Shown here in pieces: positions 28,691 to 36,566 of a DNA stretch of 64,000 nucleotides (within the stretch, counting starts at the first letter, position 1; each line of letters begins with the position of its first letter). The notes beneath the pieces were generated by a model that was not told where the DNA came from, made no database searches, and saw only the letters and a program-made list of their open reading frames with translations. Made by a program: the position numbers and the translations under genes. This DNA is from Thiohalomonas denitrificans. GTDB lineage: Bacteria; Pseudomonadota; Gammaproteobacteria; Thiohalomonadales; Thiohalomonadaceae. The DNA lies in contig NZ_FMWD01000002.1 in the NCBI RefSeq assembly GCF_900102855.1, forward strand, positions 310,001 to 374,000, written 5' to 3'.

Positions 28691-28736
28691 TGGTGGGCCC
28701 ACCAAGATTCGAACTTGGAACCAATGGATTATGAGT
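28691..28736 (-). repeat. Middle attachment-site copy shared by elements A and B
   Basis: The 46 bp are identical to the tRNA-CAU 3' end. It is the junction between the two elements and could serve as attachment site for either integrase. Confidence 0.9.
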
Positions 28737-28830
28737 GCTATTGTTTAGCCGCCCCTCAACGCCTATTCCTGTTGTTTCAATGCGTTACAAACATATTTAA
28801 CGCCTTCTAATCCCTGTTAGCGCCTTTTTT

Positions 28831-28848
28831 GTGGACAAATGGTGGACA
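28831..28848 (+). repeat. Probable integrase arm sites, left end of element B
   Basis: Two GTGGACA units lie 11 bp apart (28831 and 28842), right beside the replication gene stop. The same pair with the same spacing lies at the other end at 37956 and 37967. Confidence 0.5.
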
Positions 28849-30105
28849 CTATGCGGCCTTACCTAGTAATCGTCGCTCGAACAATCCCCGCCCCATCCAT
28901 TCGCGCAATTCCGTTTCACTGCGGCCCCGTGAACGGTAGAACGAGACAATATCCGGAAAGAAGCCAAGCCGCTTAACCTGAGTCCACAGGATATCCAAAT
29001 TCCAACCCATCCGAGCGCCCACGGTGATTAGGTTTCCCAGGATATTGCCATAGTTACGCCCTACCCCTTCGGTATCGGTTTTCTTTGTACGCCGGATTTC
29101 CAGGCGCGATGCTGGATGATAGAACTCAACATCATCCCGCAGCAGTTGCCAGAACGGATTAATAAACGTGCTGGTGAAGTCCAGGCGGTTCAGTTGCAGC
29201 GCATAGCGCCAGAAGTCAGTCAGATGTTCAGCCACCTGATCAAACCGGGCCAATTCCACGCCCATTCCGTTTCCAATCTCCCGCACCACCTGATGATGAA
29301 AACGTGCCTCGAAGCGCCACACAGGCGCGTCAGCGTCGAATCCACCAAAAGTGTGAGTTAACCATTCATCGTGCCAGAAGTCGACCTTATCCCGTTTGAC
29401 GATTTCCTTATCTTTCCGGTAGGCCGTGAATTGCAGCGAATCCGCTTTACCCCACAGATAAGTATCACTGTCCCCGTACATCACGCACACATCGCGTAGG
29501 CCGGCGATCTCAACCTCTCCAATCCCTGACCAGTCCTGTACTGCCCGAGCGCGTGACACGAACTTTTGGCGCATGTCTTCCGGTGGTTTCCAACCTTGCA
29601 CATCGGTTGCCAGATGCACGGCCACCCCGTCCGCTTTCCAATCACCCACAAAGTAATTCGCCAGTAAATCTAGCTGTTCCTGAATCTGCTTAACCCCACG
29701 TTGCGCGATGAAATGCGGCGATAGTTCAATCTTCACGTGAGGCCCTGGCGCATCTTCCACACAGAAATGGGATTTAATCAGGACTGTGAAGCCTTCGGCA
29801 TTCGACTGAAACTTATGCTTATACCCGCTGCCGACTGGCGCACGACCCACGTGCACCGGTCCCCACGCCGTCTGTTCCCAAATTTCACCGCCGTTATCAC
29901 CGCTTACCTCCAACTCTGCAAGCACATCGGCCCGCAACATGCCCCGATACAGTTGCCGGACTGTATCAACGCCCGCCCGACACACTAAAACCGACGACAA
30001 ATCGAACAACTTACCCCCCGCCGCACCTGAAACGAAAATCCGCCCATCCGTTGCTGGCTCCAACGTCGCGGCACTCAACCTATCCCAGTTCTTTGCCTTA
30101 GCCAT
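28849..30105 (-). CDS. Inovirus replication initiation protein
   Basis: A 418-residue protein in the position and size of the filamentous-phage replication protein. Features include HLATDVQGWKP (about 165), a DxDTYLWGKADS segment and AYRKDKEI (about 228), the YxKxxE-type pattern of rolling-circle nickases related to RstA and Rep_trans proteins. It would nick the double-stranded form to begin rolling-circle replication. The nicking tyrosine cannot be assigned with certainty. It ends right at the arm sites of element B. Confidence 0.75.
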   Translation of the reverse strand: MAKAKNWDRLSAATLEPATDGRIFVSGAAGGKLFDLSSVLVCRAGVDTVRQLYRGMLRADVLAELEVSGDNGGEIWEQTAWGPVHVGRAPVGSGYKHKFQSNAEGFTVLIKSHFCVEDAPGPHVKIELSPHFIAQRGVKQIQEQLDLLANYFVGDWKADGVAVHLATDVQGWKPPEDMRQKFVSRARAVQDWSGIGEVEIAGLRDVCVMYGDSDTYLWGKADSLQFTAYRKDKEIVKRDKVDFWHDEWLTHTFGGFDADAPVWRFEARFHHQVVREIGNGMGVELARFDQVAEHLTDFWRYALQLNRLDFTSTFINPFWQLLRDDVEFYHPASRLEIRRTKKTDTEGVGRNYGNILGNLITVGARMGWNLDILWTQVKRLGFFPDIVSFYRSRGRSETELREWMGRGLFERRLLGKAA

Positions 30106-30120
30106 GCGTCCCCCTACATG

Positions 30121-30184
30121 CAGTTAGTGGCGGCGAATTCGCCTAACCACTTTTCGTAGACCAGACGTGTTACAAGCACGTCTG
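30121..30184. other. Two hairpins between the Zot and replication genes
   Basis: An 8-bp stem (CAGACGTG / CACGTCTG, 30162-30184, 7-nt loop) lies just after the Zot stop, and a GGCGAATTCGCC palindrome with flanking GTTAG / CTAAC lies next to it. They may end transcription of the structural genes or belong to replication signals. Confidence 0.35.
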
Positions 30185-30185
30185 A

Positions 30186-31211
30186 TTACCCCCGAGCCGA
30201 CCGACGCGCCCCACTCGCAGGCTCCCGCCCCGCGTCGGTCGGCCGGGGTTCCGTCCAGGCAGGTTTATTTTCATGCTGTGGATCACCGCGGCCCCGGCAA
30301 TGAGCGTATCGAATCACAGGCCCATAGCCTAACCGCACCAAACACCGTGAAAGCGGTTCGACCAGATAACCCGCATTTCGTAAATCGTACTGATCGAGGT
30401 GGTAAGATTCTCCATCCCGCTCGGCAGCGAACATCAATCGACCATTGATTGAACCGATAGCGGCTAACTCATAGCCCTGATACGGTTCGTTCACCTGACG
30501 AATTGAATTTGATACCGGTCGTTGTTGACCCAACAAACTTACCGACTCACTTGTGTTGTCCCTGGCGGCATTTTCCATAGTATCCGCAGTATCTCCGGCT
30601 GATAACTGCGATTGAGCTACCCATAAGAGCAGCCCTAGCAGCACCCCCAACAAAGGCAGTAACAGCAGCTTGCCCGGCAATCGTTTGCGCACTGTATGCA
30701 CCGACGCCGATTTATACGCACCGAATGCATCTTTCGGGTATTTCCAACGGGATTTTAAGGCGTCCTTCTCCACACCTCTCCGTTGCGGATCTACACATAC
30801 TTGCCATTCATAGACCACCGCATAGGAATGGCCGAATGGACGCATTACGTGCTGATGACGCTCAACGAGCTTGCGCACATGAGCATCTATCAAATGCGGG
30901 TGTTGAGTGACTAGAACGACATCGTGCCCCCGGTGTCGATGAGTCTCGAATGGGCTAACGTGTTCGGGCACTCGAGCGCCAGACGGGCGAACAGGAAACG
31001 TCTGCTGCGCCTCATCGATAACGATGATTGCACCATCCGGCAGTAAGTGCCATTGGAACGGGTCCGCCAATTCATGCCAATCGAGTTTTAATTCCGGTAT
31101 GCCGTGGTAATAGACCGGACGACCTTCTTTAATGCGCCGTTCTTCGACGTCAACGATGGTTCGCAGCGTTTTTCCGTGACCCGGTAATCCTGTAGTTAAC
31201 CATATCGCCAT
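30186..31211 (-). CDS. zot: Zot-type inovirus assembly ATPase
   Basis: A 341-residue inner-membrane protein with an N-terminal Zot ATPase domain: Walker A GLPGHGKT (8-15) and Walker B IIVIDEAQ (62-69). One membrane helix follows (about 181-200) and then a periplasmic tail. It is the equivalent of M13 protein I and drives extrusion of the phage filament. The name comes from the Vibrio toxin; toxic activity should not be inferred here. It starts 13 bp after the DUF2523 gene. Confidence 0.9.
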   Translation of the reverse strand: MAIWLTTGLPGHGKTLRTIVDVEERRIKEGRPVYYHGIPELKLDWHELADPFQWHLLPDGAIIVIDEAQQTFPVRPSGARVPEHVSPFETHRHRGHDVVLVTQHPHLIDAHVRKLVERHQHVMRPFGHSYAVVYEWQVCVDPQRRGVEKDALKSRWKYPKDAFGAYKSASVHTVRKRLPGKLLLLPLLGVLLGLLLWVAQSQLSAGDTADTMENAARDNTSESVSLLGQQRPVSNSIRQVNEPYQGYELAAIGSINGRLMFAAERDGESYHLDQYDLRNAGYLVEPLSRCLVRLGYGPVIRYAHCRGRGDPQHENKPAWTEPRPTDAGREPASGARRSARG

Positions 31212-31224
31212 TTTTCTTTACCTG

Positions 31225-31551
31225 TTATGCCGGGAACTTTCCGCCTGGTGGCTGCCAAACAGAACCGGTTTTCTTTCCACCTGACCAGCCACTAATCGCA
31301 GCACGCACAGAAAACGCCGAAACAATCAACGCTATAGCCTGATCAATTTTAAGAAGCGCGACCATAGCCAGCATTTCAGACGGCAACCCAGATAATGCAC
31401 CTTGCATATAACTCATTAGTTCATCCATGACGTATGACAACCCTAAATACGTCACAAAACCCAATCCCAACGCGGCAACCACTTTATAAACCAGCGGCGC
31501 AATCAACGTCAGCAGCGAACCCCAAAACATTCCAATAACTGGTAATGCCAT
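31225..31551 (-). CDS. DUF2523-type inovirus minor coat/assembly membrane protein
   Basis: A 108-residue hydrophobic protein with about three membrane segments (LLTLIAPLVYKVVAALGLGF, MLAMVALLKIDQAIALIVSA and neighbours). DUF2523 proteins lie between the adhesin and zot in inoviruses, matching the place of M13 protein VI. The start overlaps the adhesin stop as TAATG, indicating coupling. An upstream in-frame ATG lies within the adhesin gene and is unlikely. Confidence 0.85.
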   Translation of the reverse strand: MALPVIGMFWGSLLTLIAPLVYKVVAALGLGFVTYLGLSYVMDELMSYMQGALSGLPSEMLAMVALLKIDQAIALIVSAFSVRAAISGWSGGKKTGSVWQPPGGKFPA

Positions 31552-33047
31552 TAGTTGATCCCCTCTCCAACCGCTTTGACCGCGACCATGCCCGCTATCA
31601 TCATAACGAGCGCACTCAACCATCCCGCCAAATCACATAATGGTTGAAATGAAAATCGAACATCCGCGCCCAACACATCAACCGTGCGAGCCGGTGGACA
31701 ACTGGCCGTATCACCTAGCCATCCGCCATCTGTGACTAACATATCCGACACGTCTATTTCGGAATATCGACTATCATCAGTCTCCAATGTGGCTAACGCC
31801 GCAACCGCCTCATCCGGCGCCCCAAAGATTTCATCAACACCGCACCGAATTTCCCACGCCATTTGCAATTGGCCACACGCAATATCATCACCTGTACACA
31901 CTGGAGCCGAATCACAACCATTAAACGTCACCTCACCCTCTGCCGGCGGCTCCTCCTCAGAATCCTCTATCCCATCATTATTCGCGTCTGTATCCGCGTT
32001 ATCACCGATGCCGTCACCATCCGTATCAGCCCACTCGGTTGGATCGTCGGGGAATGCGTCCGACCCGTCCGGAACGCCATCATTATCACGATCGGTATCG
32101 GCGTTATCACCCAGGCCATCACCATCTGTATCGGTTGTTTCGTTGGGGTCTTCCGGGAACTGGTCGGCGTTATCGCCTACGCCGTCACCATCGGTGTCCG
32201 TTGTTTCGTTAGGGTCTTCCGGGAACTGGTCTGCATTATCACCTACTCCATCGCCATCCGTATCGGTTGTTTCATCAGGATCATATGGAAACGCATCTTC
32301 TTCATCCGGGACACCATCATTATCGGCGTCAGGTGGTACCGGGTCCGTCTCTGTACCATTCGGATCGACACATGTTGTGCCATTAAATTCATAACCCTCT
32401 GGACATCCAGTTACCGGCGCATCAGGGTCCGAAATCAAACTAAAATGGTCTAAATCCGCACCACACTGACCGCCGGTATATTTCATTTCTCCATAAATCG
32501 AAAAAGTCCCGTCCGCATCTTCCGTAATATCCCATTCCGAAACATACGCCTCACAACCGTCTATTTCACAATAAGGATCATGCTCCGGAATATATGGCTC
32601 CGAATATCCACTATCACCATGATATTGCCGAGCGATAGTATTTGCCTCTGGACAATCCCCAAGACACTCACCATCAACCGGAGCCCGACCATCCGCGCAA
32701 ACATACCCGTATACATACCTATTATATTCACCCCCTCCACTCGATGAAGGCCCAACATACTCCTCCCAATAATATGATGCACCACCCCCCGTTCCGCACA
32801 CGTCCGGATCACCATAGTAATATGCCGATTGCGCACAAGCCGCCCCGTCATTTTCCGATTTACATACACTGGCAGCATCTAGCCCTTTATAAACACACGA
32901 CCAAGTGAATTCATTTGGCCCGTTAGTTGTTGTGACCCCCATTCCCGCATTCGACACCAGCAATAGCACTAATCCGATAACACGATATAAAACGCAACAG
33001 TCAGAACGAGCAACACGAACCATTCGAGTGGCATTTATTTTCTCCAT
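31551..33047 (-). CDS. Inovirus adhesin (pIII-like) with thrombospondin type 3-like repeats
   Basis: A 498-residue virion tip protein. A signal segment (VIGLVLLLVSNAGMG, about 22-36) leads into a cysteine-rich domain, and then an acidic repeat domain built on DTDGDGVGDNAD and FPEDPNET. This is the calcium-binding pattern of thrombospondin type 3 repeats. A second cysteine-containing domain and a C-terminal membrane anchor (LSALVMMIAGMVAVKAVGE) follow. It should bind the host receptor, probably a pilus. The ATG at 33047 is chosen over one 25 codons upstream because the upstream one lies within the terminator. Confidence 0.85.
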   Translation of the reverse strand: MEKINATRMVRVARSDCCVLYRVIGLVLLLVSNAGMGVTTTNGPNEFTWSCVYKGLDAASVCKSENDGAACAQSAYYYGDPDVCGTGGGASYYWEEYVGPSSSGGGEYNRYVYGYVCADGRAPVDGECLGDCPEANTIARQYHGDSGYSEPYIPEHDPYCEIDGCEAYVSEWDITEDADGTFSIYGEMKYTGGQCGADLDHFSLISDPDAPVTGCPEGYEFNGTTCVDPNGTETDPVPPDADNDGVPDEEDAFPYDPDETTDTDGDGVGDNADQFPEDPNETTDTDGDGVGDNADQFPEDPNETTDTDGDGLGDNADTDRDNDGVPDGSDAFPDDPTEWADTDGDGIGDNADTDANNDGIEDSEEEPPAEGEVTFNGCDSAPVCTGDDIACGQLQMAWEIRCGVDEIFGAPDEAVAALATLETDDSRYSEIDVSDMLVTDGGWLGDTASCPPARTVDVLGADVRFSFQPLCDLAGWLSALVMMIAGMVAVKAVGEGIN

Positions 33048-33076
33048 TTTGCTATCCGTAGTTATTCCCCGCCCAC

Positions 33077-33112
33077 AAAAAAAAGGGGCTGCATAGTCGC
33101 CCATGCAGCCCC
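33077..33112 (-). terminator. Terminator after the major coat gene
   Basis: A perfect 10-bp GC-rich stem (GGGGCTGCAT / ATGCAGCCCC) with an 8-nt loop is followed on the minus strand by eight T residues. It sits between major coat and adhesin genes, as in M13, and would keep coat mRNA far more abundant than adhesin mRNA. Confidence 0.9.
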
Positions 33113-33127
33113 AGCCCTTCATTGCGC

Positions 33128-33334
33128 TTAAAGCGCCCGACGCACGTACTTGAAGACGGCGGCAGCAGCGAGCACCACCAGTGCGGCGCCACCGATAGCC
33201 GACACAGCGGTTGCGCCGCCATCAATTTCGGCAACGGCAGCCGTGGTATCGATTACCGCCATTGCACCGGTAGACAGCATGGCGGTAGCTACGCCAGCGC
33301 TCAGGACACTTACTTTCTTTTTCCAGGTCTTCAT
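33128..33334 (-). CDS. Inovirus major coat protein precursor
   Basis: A 68-residue precursor: basic N-terminus (MKTWKKK), signal peptide ending in AMA, and a predicted 43-residue mature part with an acidic start (VIDTTAAVAEIDGG), a membrane helix and a basic end (FKYVRRAL) to face the DNA. This is the layout of M13 protein VIII. The ATG at 33334 follows AAAGGTGAAAACC; an ORF extension upstream overlaps the next gene and is not used. Confidence 0.93.
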   Translation of the reverse strand: MKTWKKKVSVLSAGVATAMLSTGAMAVIDTTAAVAEIDGGATAVSAIGGAALVVLAAAAVFKYVRRAL

Positions 33335-33357
33335 GGTTTTCACCTTTTTGGTTTGGA

Positions 33358-33597
33358 TCAGAATTGTTGCCGTACTTTTTTTAACACCCACGCCACGGCA
33401 AACAGCGTGAGTACAGCCCCGGACAACTGGCCGACTTGCTCATACGTCAAATCTGGCCAAGGGGATAAGGTTTGCGGGTCAGCATTTGCGATGACAGATG
33501 AGCAGTAGATCAACGTGATCTCTTCGGCATTACTTCCCGAGCCCACCGTCGCGGCAATGGTTTCCCACGAGTTCTCACATGTAGCGATGTAAGCCAT
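33358..33597 (-). CDS. Inovirus small minor coat protein
   Basis: A 79-residue protein with an N-terminal domain holding two cysteines and one C-terminal membrane helix (LSGAVLTLFAVAWVLKK) with a basic end. Directly upstream of the major coat gene, it is in the place of the small tip proteins VII/IX, although it is larger than those of M13. Confidence 0.7.
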   Translation of the reverse strand: MAYIATCENSWETIAATVGSGSNAEEITLIYCSSVIANADPQTLSPWPDLTYEQVGQLSGAVLTLFAVAWVLKKVRQQF

Positions 33598-33606
33598 TAC
33601 AGCCGG

Positions 33607-33945
33607 TTATTTTTCCGTTCCGGTTTTGTTGCTCCCCGGTGCGCTGGTGGTTCGTGCGCCCGCTCCATTGCCTTTTTCGACGGGCCGCACAGCCTGAACG
33701 TACATTGCAGCCTTTCCACCCGCGCCCATGTCGAGCTTGACCTGGAGTTCCATTTCGGCGGGGAGATGTTCGGCGTCCAGATGGTCGAGCAGCCCATATT
33801 CGCAATTCATCTTCATGGGCAATGCGCCCTTTTTGTCGTCCTCGTTCATCACATCTTCAATGATGTAGATCGAGGCATACTTGACGCCACCATCCATCTT
33901 GCCGCGACGTGCGCCAAGGACTTTTGCTTTGATGATGTTTTCCAT
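33607..33945 (-). CDS. Inovirus single-stranded DNA-binding protein
   Basis: A 112-residue protein with a beta-rich OB-like first part (MENIIKAKVLGARRG, KYASIYIIED, MELQVKLDMG) and a flexible, charged C-terminal tail, as in Pf-type protein V. It would coat the phage strand and stop its conversion to double-stranded form before assembly. The ATG at 33945 follows a GAGG; an ATG five codons earlier is possible. Confidence 0.8.
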   Translation of the reverse strand: MENIIKAKVLGARRGKMDGGVKYASIYIIEDVMNEDDKKGALPMKMNCEYGLLDHLDAEHLPAEMELQVKLDMGAGGKAAMYVQAVRPVEKGNGAGARTTSAPGSNKTGTEK

Positions 33946-33978
33946 TGCTTTGACCCTCATTCGGTTTTTGCCTGATGG

Positions 33979-34200
33979 TTATTTTTGGCTATGCGGGATT
34001 TTCAGGCCGTTTTCCCGTGCCGTTTCGCTGGTTCTTTGTGCGGCTATACGCTGCATTTCTTTCCAGCCGTTACGCCAGTCTTCCCAGTCCGGAGTTGGAT
34101 AGTGATAGGGGTTGTCCGCTAGTGGATGGCTATGGACGAACGCAAACATGCCGCGACTGTAGGCGCTCAGGTTTCGGACGGTTCCACGTTCGTGCGTCAT
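33979..34200 (-). CDS. Small Rmf/CrpP-like protein of the inovirus
   Basis: A 73-residue protein with SRGMFAF, NPYHYPTPDW and WRNGWKEMQR. The NPY-then-W-x-x-GW spacing resembles ribosome modulation factor and related short phage proteins. The start at 34200 has GGAAAAG upstream; a start 12 codons earlier is also possible. Function unknown. Confidence 0.55.
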   Translation of the reverse strand: MTHERGTVRNLSAYSRGMFAFVHSHPLADNPYHYPTPDWEDWRNGWKEMQRIAAQRTSETARENGLKIPHSQK

Positions 34201-34359
34201 GTTCTTTTCCGGCTTGTCGTAGTAGAGGCGGATCATTGACTGCTACCCCATCAACTCGAACCCTGTTCCCCCGCATCGCCAACATCGGCCATGCGGTCCC
34301 AAGTCGTCCCATTAATGCCCTTCGCCGTCACAGTCTCTGCACGTTTCCATTGGTTTCCC

Positions 34360-34554
34360 TTAAAAAGCTTCTTCATCTATCTGGCCGTGGCCGTAGCAGG
34401 TGGGACACTCAACAAAGTTGATTTCAACTTCGCCCGTTCCACCGCAGTTGGGACACTCTTCGCCTTCCGGTATTTCATCGTCGTCTTCGTCGTCCCATTC
34501 CCGAATAACGCCAGAGCCAGCACATTCGAGGCAGTCTTTTGTTTCGTCCGACAT
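34360..34554 (-). CDS. Small DnaJ-type zinc-finger protein
   Basis: A 64-residue protein with three CxxCxGxG-like repeats (CLECAGSG, CPNCGGTG, CPTCYGHG) around a very acidic loop (EWDDEDDDE). These are the zinc-binding units of DnaJ, without a J domain. It may bind unfolded coat proteins or nucleic acid. It is the last early gene before the non-coding palindrome. Confidence 0.7.
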   Translation of the reverse strand: MSDETKDCLECAGSGVIREWDDEDDDEIPEGEECPNCGGTGEVEINFVECPTCYGHGQIDEEAF

Positions 34555-34783
34555 TGCTGATCCTTATTAATTTGGGCTGATTCGGTTTTCACTCTTTTCC
34601 GGTTTTGTGCCGGACTGATGCGGCGTAATGATTTGGGGTGTTCGCGTCTTGATGCCCTGTAATTGATTGTTAGGCAGCTAGCAAAAAAAGGGCTTCGCTT
34701 TGTTGCGTCAGACGCGAACGCATTTGATTTTGATAAGGGACAGGTCAACACCACTCCCTCTGGTTCAGGTTCGGGGCAAGGGG

Positions 34784-34954
34784 TCGTCCCCTCACCCGAC
34801 GCCGTCCCCATCGGTCTGATGCGTGGCTGGTGTAGCAGAACCATTGGCGGGCGCAAGGCCAAGCGGCACGCCGAACTTCGTTGCCTTGCGCCCGCCAATG
34901 GTCCCGCTTCACTGGCCCCGCGACCGATGGTGACGGCGACGGGCAAGGGGACGA
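34784..34954. repeat. 171-bp imperfect palindrome in the inovirus intergenic region
   Basis: The 433-bp gap at 34555-34987 has no convincing gene but contains a long hairpin. The inner arms are a perfect 18-bp match (CCATTGGCGGGCGCAAGG at 34841-34858 and its complement at 34884-34901) around a 25-nt loop. Outer arms of 22 bp (34796-34817 and about 34921-34943) match at about 20 of 22 positions, and pairing continues to the ends. A structure this strong in a filamentous phage is most likely the origin or the packaging signal. Confidence 0.7.
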
Positions 34955-34987
34955 AGGCGGAGCCGTTGCAAGGGAAGAAGGTCAAAG

Positions 34988-35203
34988 TCAAAACCCCTCT
35001 TTCCTATCGGTTCCGGGTTGCTGTTCGACCAGTCCACCCGCGAGGTATTCGGCTATGATCGCGGAAGCCAGCCGGTAGGGAGTTACGCCGCGCCGGGAGG
35101 CTTCCATTTCGAAATTCAGATAGCTTTCTGCCGGAATTTCGGCATAAACCTTGCGGGTTTTGTCTTTAAGTCCGCCCTCAATTTGTGGGAGTGCCATTTT
35201 CAA
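34988..35203 (-). CDS. Small ribbon-helix-helix-like protein
   Basis: A 71-residue basic protein with a beta strand (RKVYAEIP) followed by two helices (YLNFEMEASRRG, PYRLASAIIAEYL), the layout of MetJ/Arc-type DNA-binding proteins. It is the last gene of an early operon and lies beside the palindrome, where it could bind. Function inferred only from shape. Confidence 0.6.
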   Translation of the reverse strand: MKMALPQIEGGLKDKTRKVYAEIPAESYLNFEMEASRRGVTPYRLASAIIAEYLAGGLVEQQPGTDRKEGF

Positions 35204-35408
35204 TCCTCTTTAATTCCTGTTCCGCCCATTGAATCGCCGCCGCCAGTGTTCGTTCCTGGCTCGCAATAAAACCCTCAACAGCATTCGCCAGTACCACGTC
35301 ATAGATTTGCCCTCGATGATGTCCCTGGACGAATCCGACAACGTAATCACCCCAGTAAAGAATCCAGCGGGATACGACTGGGCCGGTTTTTTGAGCGCGT
35401 AAACTCAT
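35178..35408 (-). CDS. Hypothetical inovirus early protein
   Basis: A 76-residue protein with aromatic-rich N-terminal half (WILYWGDYVVGFVQG) and a helical C-terminus (AAAIQWAEQELKRI). No family is recognised. Its start overlaps the preceding stop as ATGA, and its end overlaps the next gene by 26 bp, so it belongs to a coupled operon. Confidence 0.6.
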   Translation of the reverse strand: MSLRAQKTGPVVSRWILYWGDYVVGFVQGHHRGQIYDVVLANAVEGFIASQERTLAAAIQWAEQELKRIENGTPTN

Positions 35409-35905
35409 CGAACGACCCCGGCTTTTCGACATTCACGCCAGCAATACCCAAAACCCATCCGTCCCGCCGAACGGACCATCGGGCTACCTTCATCACTCAA
35501 TTGTTCGATGGCGTCGCACAATTGACGGTAAACCGCCCATCCGGTCTTTTTGGCCTGTTCCATCGACCGTTTCAGGTCTAAGGCACGGCGCAGCCAAACG
35601 TTTTTCACGCGATCAACCAGCTCTAGCGCCAGTTGAATGAATTTGTATCGGGGTTTTCTGGCCGGTTTTGTAACGGCCCTTTTGAATCGGCGGCAAAAGG
35701 AGCGGAAGGATTCGTGCACCATGCGCCAGAGGATGCGAACGCCATTTTCACTGACACTGATAAGACGACCTTTACCGCCACCTGCACCAGTTAGACTTTG
35801 ATAGGTGACCCACTGACCCCGGTTCAGGGTGAGCGTTCCGACCTGGAGGGCTTCAATGATTTCGTCGGTCAGGATGACCGTGGGGAGGTATGTGCTCATA
35901 TTCAA
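35405..35905 (-). CDS. Hypothetical inovirus early protein
   Basis: A 166-residue protein, strongly basic in the middle (FCRRFKRAVTKPARKPRYKF), with a beta-rich N-terminus and helical C-terminus. The charge suggests nucleic-acid binding. The family is not recognised. It overlaps the genes on both sides by 4 bp. The start could also be the second ATG two codons in. Confidence 0.6.
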   Translation of the reverse strand: MNMSTYLPTVILTDEIIEALQVGTLTLNRGQWVTYQSLTGAGGGKGRLISVSENGVRILWRMVHESFRSFCRRFKRAVTKPARKPRYKFIQLALELVDRVKNVWLRRALDLKRSMEQAKKTGWAVYRQLCDAIEQLSDEGSPMVRSAGRMGFGYCWRECRKAGVVR

Positions 35906-36126
35906 AATTCCCTCTCCATATGGAATGGCTTAACACTCAGTTCCCGGTTCAATGCCACCAGATTGACCAACCGCGCCCTTCCGATTTTCACTGAGGGCAG
36001 ATAGCCACGGCGTATCCAGTGCTCCACCTTGTCGGTAGTGACGTTGCCGCCACAGAGCTTTGCGAATTGTTCGGGGTGAACTACACCCAGAGATGATTCG
36101 ATTTGCGCTAATTCCGTGATTGCCAT
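35902..36126 (-). CDS. Excisionase/Cox-like DNA-binding protein
   Basis: A 74-residue protein with a MerR/AlpA-type helix-turn-helix: FAKLCGGNVTTDKVEHWI then RGYLPSVKIGRARLVN. It is the first gene of the leftward operon, divergent from the repressor-like gene, the usual place of a Cox/Xis protein. The ATG at 36126 follows AGGAACCAAGAT. Confidence 0.75.
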   Translation of the reverse strand: MAITELAQIESSLGVVHPEQFAKLCGGNVTTDKVEHWIRRGYLPSVKIGRARLVNLVALNRELSVKPFHMEREF

Positions 36127-36170
36127 ATCTTGGTTCCTCGCCTTTTGGTGCCTGTCCGCGCCTTTGGGCC

Positions 36171-36243
36171 GTGTAATTAAAACACAGTGTAATAATAACA
36201 CCCCCTAACATAGTGTCAATAGTACACAGTGTATTATTTACAC
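36171..36243. promoter_or_regulatory. Four matching 15-bp operators in the divergent control region
   Basis: Four sites of form GTGT-N7-ACAC lie at 36171-36185, 36187-36201, 36213-36227 and 36229-36243. Centre spacings are 16, 26 and 16 bp, so they form two close pairs. N7 is AT-rich in three of the four. They lie between the leftward cox-like gene and the rightward repressor-like gene, and a TATTAT in the fourth site could be a -10 element. They are probably the operators of the 36266 protein. Confidence 0.8.
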
Positions 36244-36265
36244 AAATGTTTTTTATGGCCTATAA

Positions 36266-36544
36266 ATGCCTTCTATCAAAAAACGTATTCAGCTAATCCT
36301 CGATGCCGAACAACTCGGCCCCGCCGATATGGCTAAACGAACGGGAATGTCTCGAGACCGTTGGGCAAACATGCTCTATAAGACAACCCGAGTCGGAGAC
36401 GACCACATCGACGCAATCGTGAAGATGTGGCCTCAATACGCATACTGGCTAATCACAGGAGGAACACTTCCCCAGGCCGGACAAATAAGCCCCGAACTGG
36501 AGAAAATACGAAAGGACTCAGAAAGGGACGGGAAAGCTGGCTAA
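36266..36544 (+). CDS. Repressor-like helix-turn-helix protein of the inovirus
   Basis: A 92-residue protein with a helix-turn-helix (ADMAKRTGMSRDRWANML, about 19-36), followed by WPQYAYWLITGG, a pattern seen in small phage regulators related to CI. It is the best candidate to bind the four operators directly upstream. No clear ribosome site precedes the ATG, so translation may be weak or leaderless. Confidence 0.75.
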   Translation: MPSIKKRIQLILDAEQLGPADMAKRTGMSRDRWANMLYKTTRVGDDHIDAIVKMWPQYAYWLITGGTLPQAGQISPELEKIRKDSERDGKAG

Positions 36545-36566
36545 TTGCAAGGAGGGTGCAACAGCA

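Noticed and set aside
30186..31211. Zonula occludens toxin
   Set aside because: The family name is historical; the ATPase and membrane anchor fit the phage assembly protein, and a toxin activity cannot be inferred.
31962..32330. Repeated DNA in the inovirus that could be iterons
   Set aside because: The repeats are in frame in the adhesin gene and encode acidic calcium-binding-type units.
34377..35058. Open frames on both strands across the inovirus non-coding gap
   Set aside because: They run through the palindrome, have no protein-like motifs, and their composition is explained by the inverted repeat.
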